Positions 44,991-56,831 of a DNA stretch of 64,000 bases are shown here, in pieces. Under the pieces are notes generated by a model. That model was not told the DNA's origin. It searched no databases and saw only the letters and a program-made list of their open reading frames with translations. This DNA is from Anodontia alba (lineage: Eukaryota > Mollusca > Bivalvia > Lucinida > Lucinidae): NCBI GenBank assembly GCA_964016985.1, contig OZ024821.1, forward strand, positions 11,366,550-11,430,549, given 5' to 3'. How positions within the stretch are numbered: the first letter of the stretch is position 1; each line of letters opens with the position of its first letter. A program made the position numbers and the translations under genes.

Positions 44991-47830
44991 AGGACCATGA
45001 TGGTCCTATATCGCTGAGCAAACAGATTTGTATACTTATATTAGTGTTGAAGTTTCAGCCAAGTTCACTGCTCTAAATTTTATAGCCCTGCACCCCCACC
45101 CCCCACCAACCCCCACAGCAGCCATGTTTTTTCCTTTTTAACATATCATGACAACTAAATCTTGAAAGAGGGTCACCAAAGGAATATTTCTGCCAAGTTA
45201 TATTGAAATTGGTCCAGTGGTTTCTGACAAAAAGATTTTTAAAGTGTTTTATATTGCTATAAAGCCCTACCCCCTAACAGCCATTTTTTTCTTTTTGACG
45301 AATCATGACACCTTGAAAAAACTTGGTTGAGGGTCACCAAAGGAACAATCTGTTTACCAAGTTAAACCAAGTTAAAATGAAATCGGTTCAGTGGTTTCTG
45401 ACAAGAAGTTTTTCAGTTTTCTATCTAGATATATAGGGAACCCCTAACAGCCATGTTTTTTTTGACAAATCAGGATTGCTTGAAGATTCTTGGTAGAGGG
45501 CCACCAAAGCAACATTGGGGTATTTGACAAGAAGAATTTCAAAGTTTTCTATACAATATACGGAAAATAAGCCCCGCCCCCTCTGGGGGCCATGTTTTTT
45601 GACGTATCATGAAAGCTTGAACAATCTTGGTAGAAGGTCACCATTCCTGTCGTTACATTGAATTCGGTGTAAAGATTTCTTACAAAAAGATTTTTAAAGT
45701 TTTTTATATAGATATATAGGGAAAATAAGCCCCGCCCACATAGCGGCCATGTTTTTTGACGAATCATGACAGCTTGAATAACCTTGGCAGAGGGTCACCA
45801 AAGAAATATTCCTGCTAGGTTATATTGAAATCCGTTCAGTGGTTTCTGACAAGAAGATTATTAAAGTTTTCTATATAGATATATAGGGAAAATAAGCCCC
45901 ACCCGCTAGCGGCCATGTTTTTTGACAAATCACGATTACTTGAACAATCTTGGTAAAGGGTCACCAAGGAAGGGTCACCAAGGTAACATGTCTGCCAAGT
46001 TATATTGAAATCAGGGAAAATAAACCCCATCCCTAGCAGCCATGTTTTTTGACAAATCATGACGGCCTGAACAATCTTGGTAAAGGGTCACCAAGGAAAC
46101 ATTTCTGCCAAGTTATACTGAAATCGGTCCAGTGGTTTCTGACAAGAAGATTTTTTTTCAATTTTTCTATATAGATATATAGGGAAAATGAGCCCCACCC
46201 CATTGCAGCCATATTTTTGACGAATCATGATGGCTTGAACAACCTTGGAAGAGGGTGACCAAAGACACATTCCTTCCAAGTTATATTGAAATCGGTGCAT
46301 TGGTTTCTAACAAGAAGATTTTTAAAGTTTTCTATATAGATACATAAATAGAGAAGATAAGCCCTGCGCCCTGGCGGCCATGTTTTTGAGGAATCCAAAC
46401 GGCTTGAACAATCTTGGTAGAGGATCACCAAAAGAACATTTCTGCAAAATTATATGGAAATCGGTCCAGTGGTTTGGGACAAGATGATTTTTACATTTTT
46501 CTATATATATGGAAAATAAGCCCCGCCCCCTGGCGGCCATGTTTTTTGACGAATCCAAATGGCTCGAACAATCTTGGTAGAGGATCACTAAAGGAACATT
46601 TCTACAAAATTATATGGAAATCGGTCCAGTGGTTCTGACAAGAAGATTTTTAAAGTTTTCTTTATAGATATATAGGGAAAATAAGCCCCAGTCCCCTGGC
46701 AGCCATGTTTTTTGACGAATCCAAATGGCTTGATCAATCTTGGTAGAGGATCACCAAAGGAACATTTTGGCAAAATTATATTGAAGTCGGTCCAGTGGTT
46801 TCGGACAAGAAGAATTTTAAAGTTTTCTATATAGATATATAATGAAAATAAGCCCTGCCCCCAGGTGGCCATGTTTTTTGACAAATCCAAATGGCTTGAA
46901 CAATCTTGGTAGAGGATCACCAAAGGAACATTTCTGCAAAATTATATGGAAATCGGTCTAGTGGTTTCGGACAAGAAGATTTTTACATTTTTCAATATAG
47001 ATATATAGGGAAAATAAGCCCCGCCCAACTGGCGGCCATGTTTTTTGACTAATCAAAATGGCTCGAACAATCTTAGTAGAGGATCACCAAAGGAACATTT
47101 CTGTAAAATTATATGGAAATCGGTCAAGTGGTTTCTGACAAGAAGATTTTTAAAGTTTTCTATATAGATATATAGGGAAATTAAGCCCCGCCCCTTGGCG
47201 GCCATGTTTTTTGACGAATCCAAATGACTTGAACAATCTTGGTAGAGGATCACTAAAGGAACATTTTTGCAAAATTATATTAAAATCGGTCCAGGGGTTT
47301 CGGACAAGAAGATTTTTAAAGTTTTCTATACAGATGTATAGGGAAAATAAGCCCCGCCCCCTGGCGGCCATGTTTTTTGACGAATCCAAATGGCCTGAAC
47401 AATCTTGGTAGAGGATCACCAAAGGAACATTTCTGCAAAATTATATGGAAATCAGTCCAGCGGTTTCTGACAAGAAGATTTTTAAAGTTTTCTATATAGA
47501 TATATAGGGAAAATAAGCCCCGCCCCCTAGCGGCCATGTTTTTTGACGAATCCAAATGGCTTGATCAATCTTGGTAGAGGATCACCAAAGGAACATTTCT
47601 GCAAAATTACATTGAAATCGGTCCAGTGGTTTCTGACAAGAAGATTTTTAGTTTTCTTTATAGTTACATAGGGAAAATAAGCCCCGCCCCCTGGCGGTCA
47701 TGTTTTTTGACGAATCCGAATGGCTTGAATAATCTTGGTAGAGGATCACCAAAGGAACATTTCTGCAAAATTATATTGAAGTCGTCCAGTGGTTTCTGAC
47801 AAGACAAGAAGATTTTTTAAGTTTTTAGTT
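44991..47830 (+). repeat. ~161 bp tandem array, about 17 copies
   Basis: Opens with the small palindrome AGGACCATGATGGTCCT (44991-45007). Each unit has CCxxCCCCCTGGCGGCCATGTTTTTTGAC, then AATCTTGGTAGAGGATCACC and AAAGGAACATTTCTGCAAAA, then AAATCGGTCCAGTGGTTTCT and GACAAGAAGATTTTTAAAGT (segments given separately). GCCATGTTTT boxes run from 45121 to 47697, spaced about 161-168 bp. Copies right of about 46380 are much more alike than those on the left, so the array expanded unevenly. Minus-strand ORFs here repeat the same peptide and are artefacts. Confidence 0.92.
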
Positions 47831-48316
47831 AAAAAATCTATTTTTAGCTCCTGTGACCTAGATATGCAATGGACCGGAACCATTTGAACAACTTTGAAAG
47901 AGGACCAACCGAGGATCATTCCTGTGAAGTTTGGTCAAAATCCAATCAGTGGTTTAGGAGGAGATGTTGTTTAGTTTAAACATATTTTATTCAGAACATT
48001 TCACATATACAAACAGTACAGAGAAACATAACATGTAAGCACTGAAAGGATTAGAACGAAAGCTGAAGCTTATAGAGTTCTTCTCCTTAAAAATTCATCT
48101 GTATACATTGCAGCGGTTTACAAGTATTGGACTATACTGGATAAATACAGAGATAAAGCAAAGCACAGTGAAAACATAAATATCAAAGATATGCAATGAG
48201 ATTAGAGGTGGGGTGCGGGGGGGCGGGGGGGGGGGGGGGGTAGGTACAGGAATACAGGACCCCAAGTTCATGGAAGGTATAATGAGTGGAAGCCTAAGGT
48301 CGCATGAAATAATTTA

Positions 48317-49555
48317 TCAAAAGCGCTTCGTTTCTAAGATATACTTATGTACTTGCTCAAATATAAAATTATTTGTTTCTTGGGATAATGCTGAGTCACC
48401 ATACAAAAGTAGATTGAGTGAAGGGGGTTGATGGATTTCAATAGCGTTCAAAAGAATCGTTCGTGGAACCTCGTAAAATCTGCAGTGAAAAAAGTAATGC
48501 TGAGAATTTTCTATGCTGCCACAACGACGAAGTGGAGAATCAGTGATGTTTTTCAAAAATAGATCTAAATTTAATGAGCTACATCCAGTGCGTAAACGCA
48601 TATGCAATATCTGGGCTTTACGCGTTCCATAATAATAATGTTTTGGTACTTTTTGCTTGTCTTGGCTCAGAGAATATTTAAAAGAGTTGAGAGTTGGTAG
48701 TTGTCTAATTTCTGTAGGCAGTTTGTTCCATTCTCTAAGTGTTGACGGTAAAAAAGAGTTATAATAAAGGCTTGTATTCGTTCGGATAGTTTGGAGATCA
48801 TTTGAGTTTCTTAAGTTGTATCGCGAAACAGTGCTAACCTGCTGGGGAAGAAGAGATGAAAGATAAGTAGGCGCTAAGTTATTGACCATTTTGTAAAATA
48901 ATATGAGTTTATGATTATGTCGCCTTTGCTGCAGTGTTTCCCAACATATTTCTTTGTATAAGTTACTTAAGGATATTAGTTTAGTCGCGCCTGTTGCAAT
49001 TCTTGCTGCTTCTGTTTGGATTTTCTGCAATTCGTCTTTTTCATATTGTGAACAATTGTCCCAAATAACGTCAGCGTACTCCAAAATAGGTCGTATAAAA
49101 GCAATATAAATAGTTTCCAGAGATTTGCGATCAAGTTTAAATTTCAGTTTTCTCATTACATTTATTCTGAACCAAGCCTTTTCCTTGATATAATCGATTT
49201 GTTTATGCCAGGTACAATCTTGAGAAAGGTGAAGACCTAGGTGTTTATGTGAGTCCACTTCTTCAATCTGCACATTTTGCATGAATAGGGGCGGGTGGTC
49301 TGGTCTAATAAGTCTGCGTGAAATAAGGAAAGCTACACTTTTTGACGGGTTAAAGGTAACTAACCAAGTAGTAGCCCATCTTGAGATTTTCTCGAGATCC
49401 GAATTAAGACAAGTTGCGGCCGATGCTGGGTCACTAACGATGATAAAAAGACTAGTATCGTCTGCAAATAGACGGATATTGGAACCGATGTCAGTGACTA
49501 TATCATTAATGTATACTAGAAACAGCAAAGGTCCTAAAGTTGAGCATTGAGGCAC
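48317..49555 (-). pseudogene. LINE-IV RT palm (motifs B-E) and C-terminal domain
   Basis: 412 codons. Starts within motif B (PQCSTLGPLLFLVYINDI, a Gly-to-Cys change in the usual PQGS), then motif C RLFADDTSLFI (residues 29-39, FADD intact) and the HKHLGLHLS thumb. YIAFIRPILEYADVIWDNC and AARIATGATKL follow, then a C-terminal HMRLRTGCSSLNLDLF..CGSIENSQHYFFHC region with a C-x..-C-x(8)-H-x3-C pattern. Role: copying the element RNA at the nicked target. Intact over this stretch, but disconnected from its upstream half by frame. Confidence 0.88.
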
Positions 49556-50283
49556 ACCAGCTCTAATATATGTCCATTCAGAAGATCCACCTGGTAGTAC
49601 TACACGCTGTCTTCTATCTGAAAGGTAGTTTCTGAACCAGTCAAGTAATGTTCCTGTGACACCAGCAGCTCTAAGTTTGTGAACAAGTCCTGCGTGCCAG
49701 ACACGATCGAATGCTTTGCTGATGTCACAGAAAACAGCTCTTACCTCTTTGCCAGCATCGAGTGCCTCACAAAAAGTATGGTATAAATACGTTAATTGAT
49801 TGACAGTGGAGTCGCCAGGAATAAATCCAGACTGAAGAGAGGACAGCCTGTTGTTACCTTAGAGATGATTAAACAAGTGTTTATACTTTAGGAATTATAA
49901 AGTTATAAAGACTAGTCTTTCAAATAGCTTCGCGCCAGAGTTAAGTAGAGAAATTGGACGATAGTTGGAAACAACAGATAAGTCACCTTTTTTAGGACCA
50001 GGAGAAACGTTAGGTCTTTGTAAGGTGAAGGAAAGATTCCAGAGCGTAAAGATTGATTGAACAAGGAACAGTAAGGAGAGGATAACTCGTGTGACAGTTC
50101 TTTCAGAATGCGATTGCTTATACCATCAGGGCCTGAAGCTTTACCAATTTTGAGTGTTTGGAGAACTGATTCTACCTCAAAGGGTGTTAAGATTATACTA
50201 TTTAATTGTGTCGTGTAGGAAGGTGAAGGCAGGTCGGGAAGATATGCATTTGCATCGTTTAAAACTGTTTGTCCTTGAAAATA
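49556..50283 (-). pseudogene. LINE-IV RT fingers and motif A, frameshifted
   Basis: Read in changing frames on the minus strand: KIGKASGPDGISNRILKELS (about 50130), a segment with several breaks (49870-50030), then LQSGFIPGDSTVNQLTYLYH (about 49800) and motif A AVFCDISKAFDRVWHAGLVH (about 49720), then RRQRVVLPGGSSEW and AGVPQ. Frameshifts around 49860-50000 remove function. Confidence 0.8.
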
Positions 50284-51582
50284 TTAATTGAAAATGTTTG
50301 ATTTGTCAGTTTCGTAGGTGTATATACGTCCATTATATTCCAAGGGTGGTATAGTTGATTTGAAGTTAGGAATTATAAAGGTTTTAAGAGTTGCCCACCA
50401 GTCCTTGGATGAGAGTGTATCAGATTTAAGTTTGTCTGCAATTTTTTTAAAGAATTTTTGTTTAGAATCGCGAATCATGGTAATAGCTTCATTACGTAAT
50501 GTTTTGAATTTGTTCCAATGTTGGTCTAAATTACTTCGCAATGCTTTCTTATATGCCCTTTTTCGTTTTCTTATGTGACGTTTAAGAGCCGAGGTAAGCC
50601 ATGGGGGGTCAGAGGGTTTCACCTTGATACTACGATTAGGTACACATTCTGTAGTAATTGATATAATGGCATTTTTGAGATTTTCTACATAGTTATCAAT
50701 ATTGTCATCTTTCAAGGATTCCCAATCCATTTGAGAAGCTTTCTCTCGCAAGAGATTATAGTCACCATTGTTGTAATCCCATATGTGCCTTGAAAATGAT
50801 TTAGACTTTGGCTTCGAAAATTTAAGTATGCCAAATATAGGACAGTGGTATCGCATCTGTTGGTTTAGGAAAGGGTCACCAACACCACTTAGGATTAAAT
50901 TATCCTTATTGCTCACAAGAATAATGTCAATAAGAGAAGAAGAATACTCTGTAAAATGCGTAGGCTGATTGATAGTTTGAAAGAGAGAAAACTGTGTACA
51001 CAAGGAGTCAATTTTTCGTCGTGACTGTAGATCAAGATAGTTAAAATTAAAATCACCGGTAATAATTATGTCAGCAATGCCGGTGTCAACAGCTAAGGCA
51101 ATAGAATCTTCAATGCTACTTAAATAGTTCGCGTCAGAATTGGGTGCACGATAAAAAAGACCAAACAGAATTCTTTTATTATTATTTGCTACTTCTATCC
51201 ATACGCACTCTATTCCCCTAATTTCTAGGTCTTTGCGGCGCTTGTACCGAATTCCTTCTTTAACATAAACAATGACACCACCATGTGCATCACTAGCGCG
51301 GTCATTTCTCTTGGGGGTATTGTACGACTGAAGAAGCAAATCATCAATTAAAGTGGTTGGGCTTAGCCAAGTTTCCGTAAATGCTAAAATATCAAACTCA
51401 AAGAGTTCCGCGTGTAGAATTTCTAATTTATTTAAGAGGCTCTGAACGTTAATTGTAGTGCACGAAGGAAAGGTGATGGTTAAGATTGATGGAATTGAAT
51501 ATATCAAAGGACATGCTGGAGGAGCTACGCTGACTACTATCAGAGGACACAGAAACTGGTCCTGGATTTGGATGGATATCAC
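50284..51582 (-). pseudogene. LINE-IV APE-type endonuclease domain and linker
   Basis: 432 codons. From about residue 45 the frame is that of the element: NVQSLLNKLEIL, then endonuclease motifs FTETWLS (catalytic Glu), GGVIVYVKEGIRY, GLFYRAPNSD, IIITGDFNFNYLD (Asp, Asn), SSLIDIILVSN (Asp) and RYHCPIFGIL (the SDH-like His). A basic linker with PPWLTSALKRHIRKRKRAYK follows. The first ~45 residues lie in a non-element frame because of a frameshift near 51449, where the upstream frame (HLSFVHYN) should join VQSLLNK. All endonuclease catalytic residues appear intact. Confidence 0.88.
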
Positions 51583-51838
51583 CAGAACATAGCAGAAAAG
51601 TACTTATCCATAATATAAAGTCAACAGTTACTAAAATAAAGATACATGTAGCAGATAGTTTAGTGTTTTCTTTTGCCCTTTGTCCCGGTTCCAAATGCTT
51701 AATATAATTTAGAGACTTAATATTTTTGTGAGCAGAAGCATTATTTTGCAGACTTAATATTAATGAATGTGCATAAGTAGGTTCACAATGAATTGCTGTA
51801 AGCAAGAGCAAATGTATGCTTAGATGGAAGACGTACAA
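51449..51838 (-). pseudogene. LINE-IV N-terminal segment with 2A-like peptide
   Basis: 129 codons beginning MYVFHLSIHLLLLTAIHCEP (hydrophobic, signal-like). A second hydrophobic stretch (residues 65-84, CIFILVTVDFILWISTFLLC) is followed directly by SGDIHPNPGP (residues 85-94, about 51557-51586). D-x-x-x-NPGP matches the 2A ribosome-skipping consensus D(V/I)ExNPGP except for His in place of Glu. 2A-like sequences in this position are known from APE-type LINEs of invertebrates. The downstream residues SSSSMSFDIFN..HLSFVHYN lead into the endonuclease after a one-base shift. Confidence 0.8.
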
Positions 51839-51900
51839 GCGACGATAGACTAGCTATAGGCACGAGTCATGTAATTGTACCAAGGTAAAGCATGAACAAT

Positions 51901-52352
51901 ACTGAGATCGGGATGCCAGGTACACTAATTTGCTTCAAAAACGAAATTGGACACCCATGAACCTGTACCCACTCCCACAATTCCTCAATGGAGACATGGG
52001 TTTTCAAGGAAGACATTATAAACAAAAGCAAAAAACAAAGAAAAAATCAGGGAAAGATAGAACAATACAACAAAACATAGGAGGACAATACATAAATACA
52101 TAGTCATGTTTAAGTTTCGTTGCTTATGATATAAAAAAAAAAAACATTTGTATTCTGCAAAAAGTCATCGTTAAAACAATGCTCGATCAACATTGCATTG
52201 ACATCAATGTTGGTTAACCATTGGCTCAACGATGCTTGCTGACTGGATGGACATGTGAGAATAAAGTTTTAAATTAAACATATTTTCATTACTATACATG
52301 TGAAGGCAACATATTAAACATATTTAAGTTGAATCTACCTAAACTCAAAACA

Positions 52353-52412
<60 letters not shown>

Positions 52413-53535
52413 AGTTCAAACTTACGAAAACATAGTTAACATATTTTAATAAATTCAAATTTATTTTCAAGTCAGTCTTGCACACCAATTGTTTGTGTAA
52501 GTGAGTGTGCGTGCGTGTATGTTTGTGTGTGTGTGTGTGTTTGTGTATGTGTATATGATATAGAGAGTGTGTGAAGGTGTAAGTGCGTTACAGTGTATGG
52601 TTAGTACTTCCAAAATGTAAAAAAAATAACAATAATGCATTTAAAGCACCACTTTGGCTTCAAAAAACCCATAGATAAATGAAACAGTACTGGCTTAGAT
52701 AAATACAGATAACATCTTTTGGTCAAAAAAAGGGTTGCAGGACTAACACAGATTGCATAACTGAATAACATCTGACGAGAAACAAAACACATATATGCCA
52801 TAGACCATTGTAAACATTGCGTAATTTAAAATGCTGAGATTCAATAAATATATCCAAAATATATAATTAGCAAAAAGCAGGCAAGAGTACATGACAAGAG
52901 ATAATAAAGACAATTTCAAGACGAATGAAATATTTACATAAACGGATTATGAAGAAATTGGCTGATTTGAAAAAAAAAAAAAAAAAAAAAAAAGAGAATA
53001 TATTAATAATTGTGAATATCAGAAGTCAACACTACTGGAAACATGTTTTCACGTAAAAGCGTATGCATTCAAAATGTCTTGTAATAGTTTGATGAACTTT
53101 ATTTAATTAAGTTGAGCGTCAGGAATTTGATATTGGATATCCTCATATACAATAAAATATTTTGGTGCGTGTACATATTATGTGCAACTAGCCAAAACGG
53201 AATTGACATGAAAAGGAGTGAAATATTTAATTGAAAATGTTAAAGTAAAAAAACAGTTACACCATTAAAATAGGCCGAGCCGAAATAAGAAATATGCCTA
53301 TAATATTTGTAAGGAAAACATCAAGTACTATGCATAGGCTAAAACAAGTATGCAACTGAGATAAGGGAGAAAACTCTATCTGTACATACTATATACTAAG
53401 TGCTATTCCCATTCACTGAAACATACTCTTTAACCCATGTGCGTGTACATCATTGTATGACAATAGGAACAAAACCAATAGGACCTGTCAAAATTTCGAG
53501 GATTAGTTCAGTAGGGCACACATATAGACCATACT
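51901..53535. other. Non-coding DNA with a long (TG)n tract
   Basis: (TG)n runs from about 52353 to 52410, with a second imperfect TG-rich stretch at 52497-52550. A run of about 23 A residues lies at 52971-52993. No gene recognised. Confidence 0.5.
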
Positions 53536-53716
53536 CACACTATCGGAACGCACAGTAATTCTCTCCATTTCTTTCCTTCTCATTTCCTCCCCTATCTCGC
53601 GCACTGCACCGCGAAGCAAGTCTGGTAGCGATTAATGTAATGTTAACTGTGTCGTTATTTATTGAGTATTATTGCTTCACGACCAGGCCCGCCTCACGAC
53701 ACAGTGCACGAGACAG

Positions 53717-53750
<34 letters not shown>

Positions 53751-53772
53751 TGAACGTTCCGATAGTGTGATA
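53536..53772. mobile_element. ~237 bp MITE with CACACTATCGGAACG ends
   Basis: TCACACTATCGGAACG at the left is inverted as CGTTCCGATAGTGTGA at the right. The interior is pyrimidine-rich on the left, contains GCGCACTGCACCGCGAAGC, and has an A-run of about 35 bases at 53717-53747. No ORF. The TIRs are short and essentially perfect. Confidence 0.8.
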
Positions 53773-54399
53773 CTTCTTCACGTGTTATAACATAATATGA
53801 CATAAGCCGCGTTTTGAGAAAGTCTACCTTAGGATATGCGACTTTACACACAAGGGCAGACTGCTCAATCTAAAGATCCTTTCAGAGAACAGATCATGAC
53901 TTATGACAAAATTACGACAACATAGTAATCATACAATTAATAGTGAGCAGTACGCAGCCTGATCTACACCAACGTTGTTCGAGCAGTGAGTCTAGGTTTA
54001 AAACGGTAGCTAAAACAAACGTGTATTTGGTTGTGTCAGGAGATGAAAAACTTATTTCTCAGAGGCTGTCATAAACACAGGATAATTATATTATACAATA
54101 TACCATTGGTTAACATTAGGGGTTAAGATATAGTCGAGACCCTTCAGGGAGTAACCCCGTAATATTGGTCGCACTGTTGCACTATGTGAAAACAACGTCC
54201 TTCACAATAACAGCAATGATAGTACTCGTGGCTTGCAATTTTAAACATACTTCATAAGTCAAAAGTTCATCAAGACTGAACTATAAATGTGTGGTATCGA
54301 ATATACCACAACGCAGGAAAACTGCCTTTCAGACAGACAGTAACGTGGATATGTACGTGTGCATGTTTAAAGTTGTAACATATCAAAAATTTATCAGAT
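53773..54399. other. Non-coding DNA
   Basis: No gene or repeat recognised. Confidence 0.5.
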
Positions 54400-54678
54400 C
54401 ATTACGAAAACACGCCTATTCAAATATACCGAAAATTTTACCACCAAAAAATGAAAGTTTTCAGATAAAAAATTCTGATATTTTTCACATTTCCGCCCAA
54501 AACACAGACCGTGGAAACTCGTTAGAACTGCCTCGATGAGGCGGTTCCAACGAGCACACACAATCCATGCCTTCGAGCAGAAATAAGAAAAATAATGTAT
54601 ACCCCTGTCAACCCCAGTTTTACTATATAAAAGTGGGGTTTAAGGGGGTCAAAATTATATTAACATGTTTTCGTGATG
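54400..54678. mobile_element. Palindromic element (CATCACGAAAACACGC family), complete copy 2
   Basis: Starts CATTACGAAAACACGCCTAT and ends ATGTTTTCGTGATG. The centre CTCGTTAGAACTGCCTCGAT and its partner GAGGCGGTTCCAACGAG form a palindrome. The orientation is opposite to 17616-17883. The right half is the closest relative of the half copy at 26283-26422. Confidence 0.82.
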
Positions 54679-54895
54679 TTGAACTGAAGCCTCCTTGACG
54701 TACAGTTCATTCTCAAACAGCGAAGGCTTTGCCGAGACTGCGCGGATGAATATGATTCGTCTCGAGGTTCCCATTTATACAGTGAACTCTACGCCTTTAC
54801 CACTCGTTAAAGTATGTCAAACATCTTCTAACATGTTTCAAAACCAATGATCTACAGTAAGCGCGCAATTGTCGAATCCTTTGACTGAATCTGTA

Positions 54896-55865
54896 CTAGT
54901 CCATCGGCGAGGCACCACCCGGTGCAGCTGTTGATGTATCCAGGGGTCCAGCTGGGGGTGCTGGATTGGTCTTGGGAGCATTAGGCACATAGCCAAATGG
55001 CACTAAGTCATTTAGTGAGTTGACTCGGTGAACATCATCACTATGGTCCTTAATAAGAATCGTTCCATCAGACGACCATGCTCCCTGAATGCTCTTAACC
55101 TTAAGCAGTAAACGTGCCTCATACAGGTATTTACTTCGCTTTTTCGTGAGGTCCTCATTCATGAAAATACCCTCATAACCATTCACCTTGAGTTTTGTCC
55201 TTAGATTGTAAAGTTCATTCCTGGAACGGTAGGTGGCAAATTTCACAATTATGTCACGAGGTCTGGTCCTTTTGGTGTTGTTAGGGTTGCCAACCCTATG
55301 ACTTCTATCAATGTCTTGTATTCTAAGGTCAGACCCGATGTCTGCAGCCATACGCAGGATAACCCCGTCAGTATTCTCTTTCTCCTTCTCGTCGAATCCA
55401 GAAACGCGAAGGCAGTTCCTCCGGCTATATTGCTCTGCCTTGTCAGCCTGGGACTCGAGAGCAGTCACCCTTGCCGTAAGCTCCGTATTCTGTTTCTTGA
55501 GTTCGGCGTTCTGTTTCTCCAGTGTTGATTCTGTCCTGCAAGCCATGCAATACCCCGTCAACGATATTGGTTACCATAGTACCAATTTCATCCCGGAAAG
55601 TGTCCTGAAGGAGATCTGCAAGTTTTCGCATCTCCTCTGGCGGGATGACAATTTGTGATGTCTTGTCAGATGCCATGGCTGTAGTAACAGTAACCGGCAA
55701 CTCGGGTAATGGTGGTAAATCTTCAGGATCTATTGAGTCAAGATCGAGCTCTAATCTGTTTTTCTTTGTATCAGCCACAAAGTCTGGTGACGTAAGTTCA
55801 CGTTTTTTGCTTTTAGATTTGCTTTTAGATACTCTCGGTGTGGCTGTATTCACGTCACTGCTCAT
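54896..55865 (-). pseudogene. LINE ORF1-like protein: coiled coil plus RRM/CTD-like domain
   Basis: The N-terminal half (55865-55500) is Ser/Lys-rich (KSKSKSKKRELTSPDF), then an acidic Pro-rich linker and an EMRKLADLLQDTFRDEIGTM helix. A frameshift near 55530 leads to a heptad-rich coiled coil (STLEKQNAELKKQNTELTAR) and a globular part with NCLRVSGFDEKEKENTDG, DIDRSHRVG, RPRDIIVKFATYRSRNELY and IFMNEDLTKKRSKYLYEARL. This is the layout of L1-type ORF1 RNA-binding proteins. It ends in a Pro/Ala tail at 54896. No matching ORF2 lies beside it, so it is a solitary fragment or ORF2 has been lost. Confidence 0.75.
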
Positions 55866-56239
55866 TCCTTACATTTGGGCAGTCACTGTAATTAAGAAAT
55901 CATCCGCTAGGGGAGGTCCGTTATAGGTACCGTTAAGCACTCATACAAAAAGAGATATATGAATTGTATTAATGCGCCGGCTCTGGAGAATGGAGACACA
56001 GAATAGAGTTTATGATAGATAGTATATAATTACATACTCAGTTTGTAGTTCCTTATTTATAGAATTCACATATCACAGAAGTTTCAGAATAACACAAACG
56101 AATCACGACATAACGCTGTGTTAACGTTCAGTTAGTATTGTCCACCAGAGTCTCTGAAACACTACATTTGATCGAAAGTTTATCTCCGCAAAATCAAAAC
56201 ATGTCTTATTACCGCCATATTGTCACGATGTTGTTTAAG
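55866..56239. other. Non-coding DNA
   Basis: Region upstream of the ORF1-like pseudogene on the minus strand. No further domain seen. Confidence 0.45.
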
Positions 56240-56409
56240 AAATAGATCAGCTCTAGCAGTGATTTGTTGAGTAATAGATCACTGTTTGGAGGTCAGTTGT
56301 AAAGTAGATCAAATCACGAGCGCGGAGCGCGATTGATTTATCTTCTTACAACTGACCGACAAACTGTGATTTATTACTCAACAAATCACGCACAAGAGCT
56401 GATCTATTT
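56240..56409. mobile_element. 170 bp foldback element with GCGCGGAGCGCG centre
   Basis: AAATAGATCAGCTCT..GTGATTTGTTGAGTAATAGATCAC on the left is inverted on the right (GTGATTTATTACTCAACAAATCAC..AGAGCTGATCTATTT). The arms are about 80 bp with few mismatches, meeting at CGAGCGCGGAGCGCG. No ORF. Confidence 0.9.
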
Positions 56410-56800
56410 CGATTCTAACACATAGAAAACGACGAAAAGGTTATTGTATCAGTCAGATTTTTCAAACTTTCCGCCATCGAATAAAGAAATCCCGCCAAAA
56501 GTTTTGACTGTAACGCTGATATTTACATGTAATTCTTACGTTGTTGAAGTGAGAAAAACGACGTTACACCGTCTAACGTCGTAGAAACTAAGACTGACGT
56601 CAGTAGCGTGTCGAAATGACGTTGGAAAGGCGCCAGATAGCGTCGCGCGTTTCCGCCCTGTGATTTATTGCATAATATATCACAGAGTTTAACCATTGGC
56701 TATATAGGCGAGGAGTGTTAGAATTAAAGATTGTGGATGGAGGGACGGACATACGGACGACGACGACGACGACGGACGGTGAGTGATCACAAAAGTTCAC

Positions 56801-56831
<31 letters not shown>

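Larger units (their letters stand above)
47958..51900 (-). mobile_element. LINE-IV, CR1/Jockey-type, nearly full length
   Basis: Minus-strand non-LTR element with a 2A-like N-terminal region, APE endonuclease, RT and C-terminal domain in order (listed separately). The 3' end lies near 47958-47990 (AAACATATTTTATTCAG on the plus strand) directly after the tandem array. There is no clear poly-A and no target duplication. It is broken by at least three frameshifts but retains most catalytic motifs. Confidence 0.88.

Noticed and set aside
45549..47555. Series of minus-strand ORFs encoding the same YQDCSSHLDSSKNMA-type peptide
   Set aside because: They are the tandem array read in one frame. Unit length near a multiple of three and lack of stops in the unit explain them. 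No start context or domain.
48199..48241. G-run near 48225 as a functional G-quadruplex or promoter element
   Set aside because: Low-complexity G tract in the LINE 3' region. Could fold in vitro but nothing ties it to regulation. Length is unreliable in assemblies.
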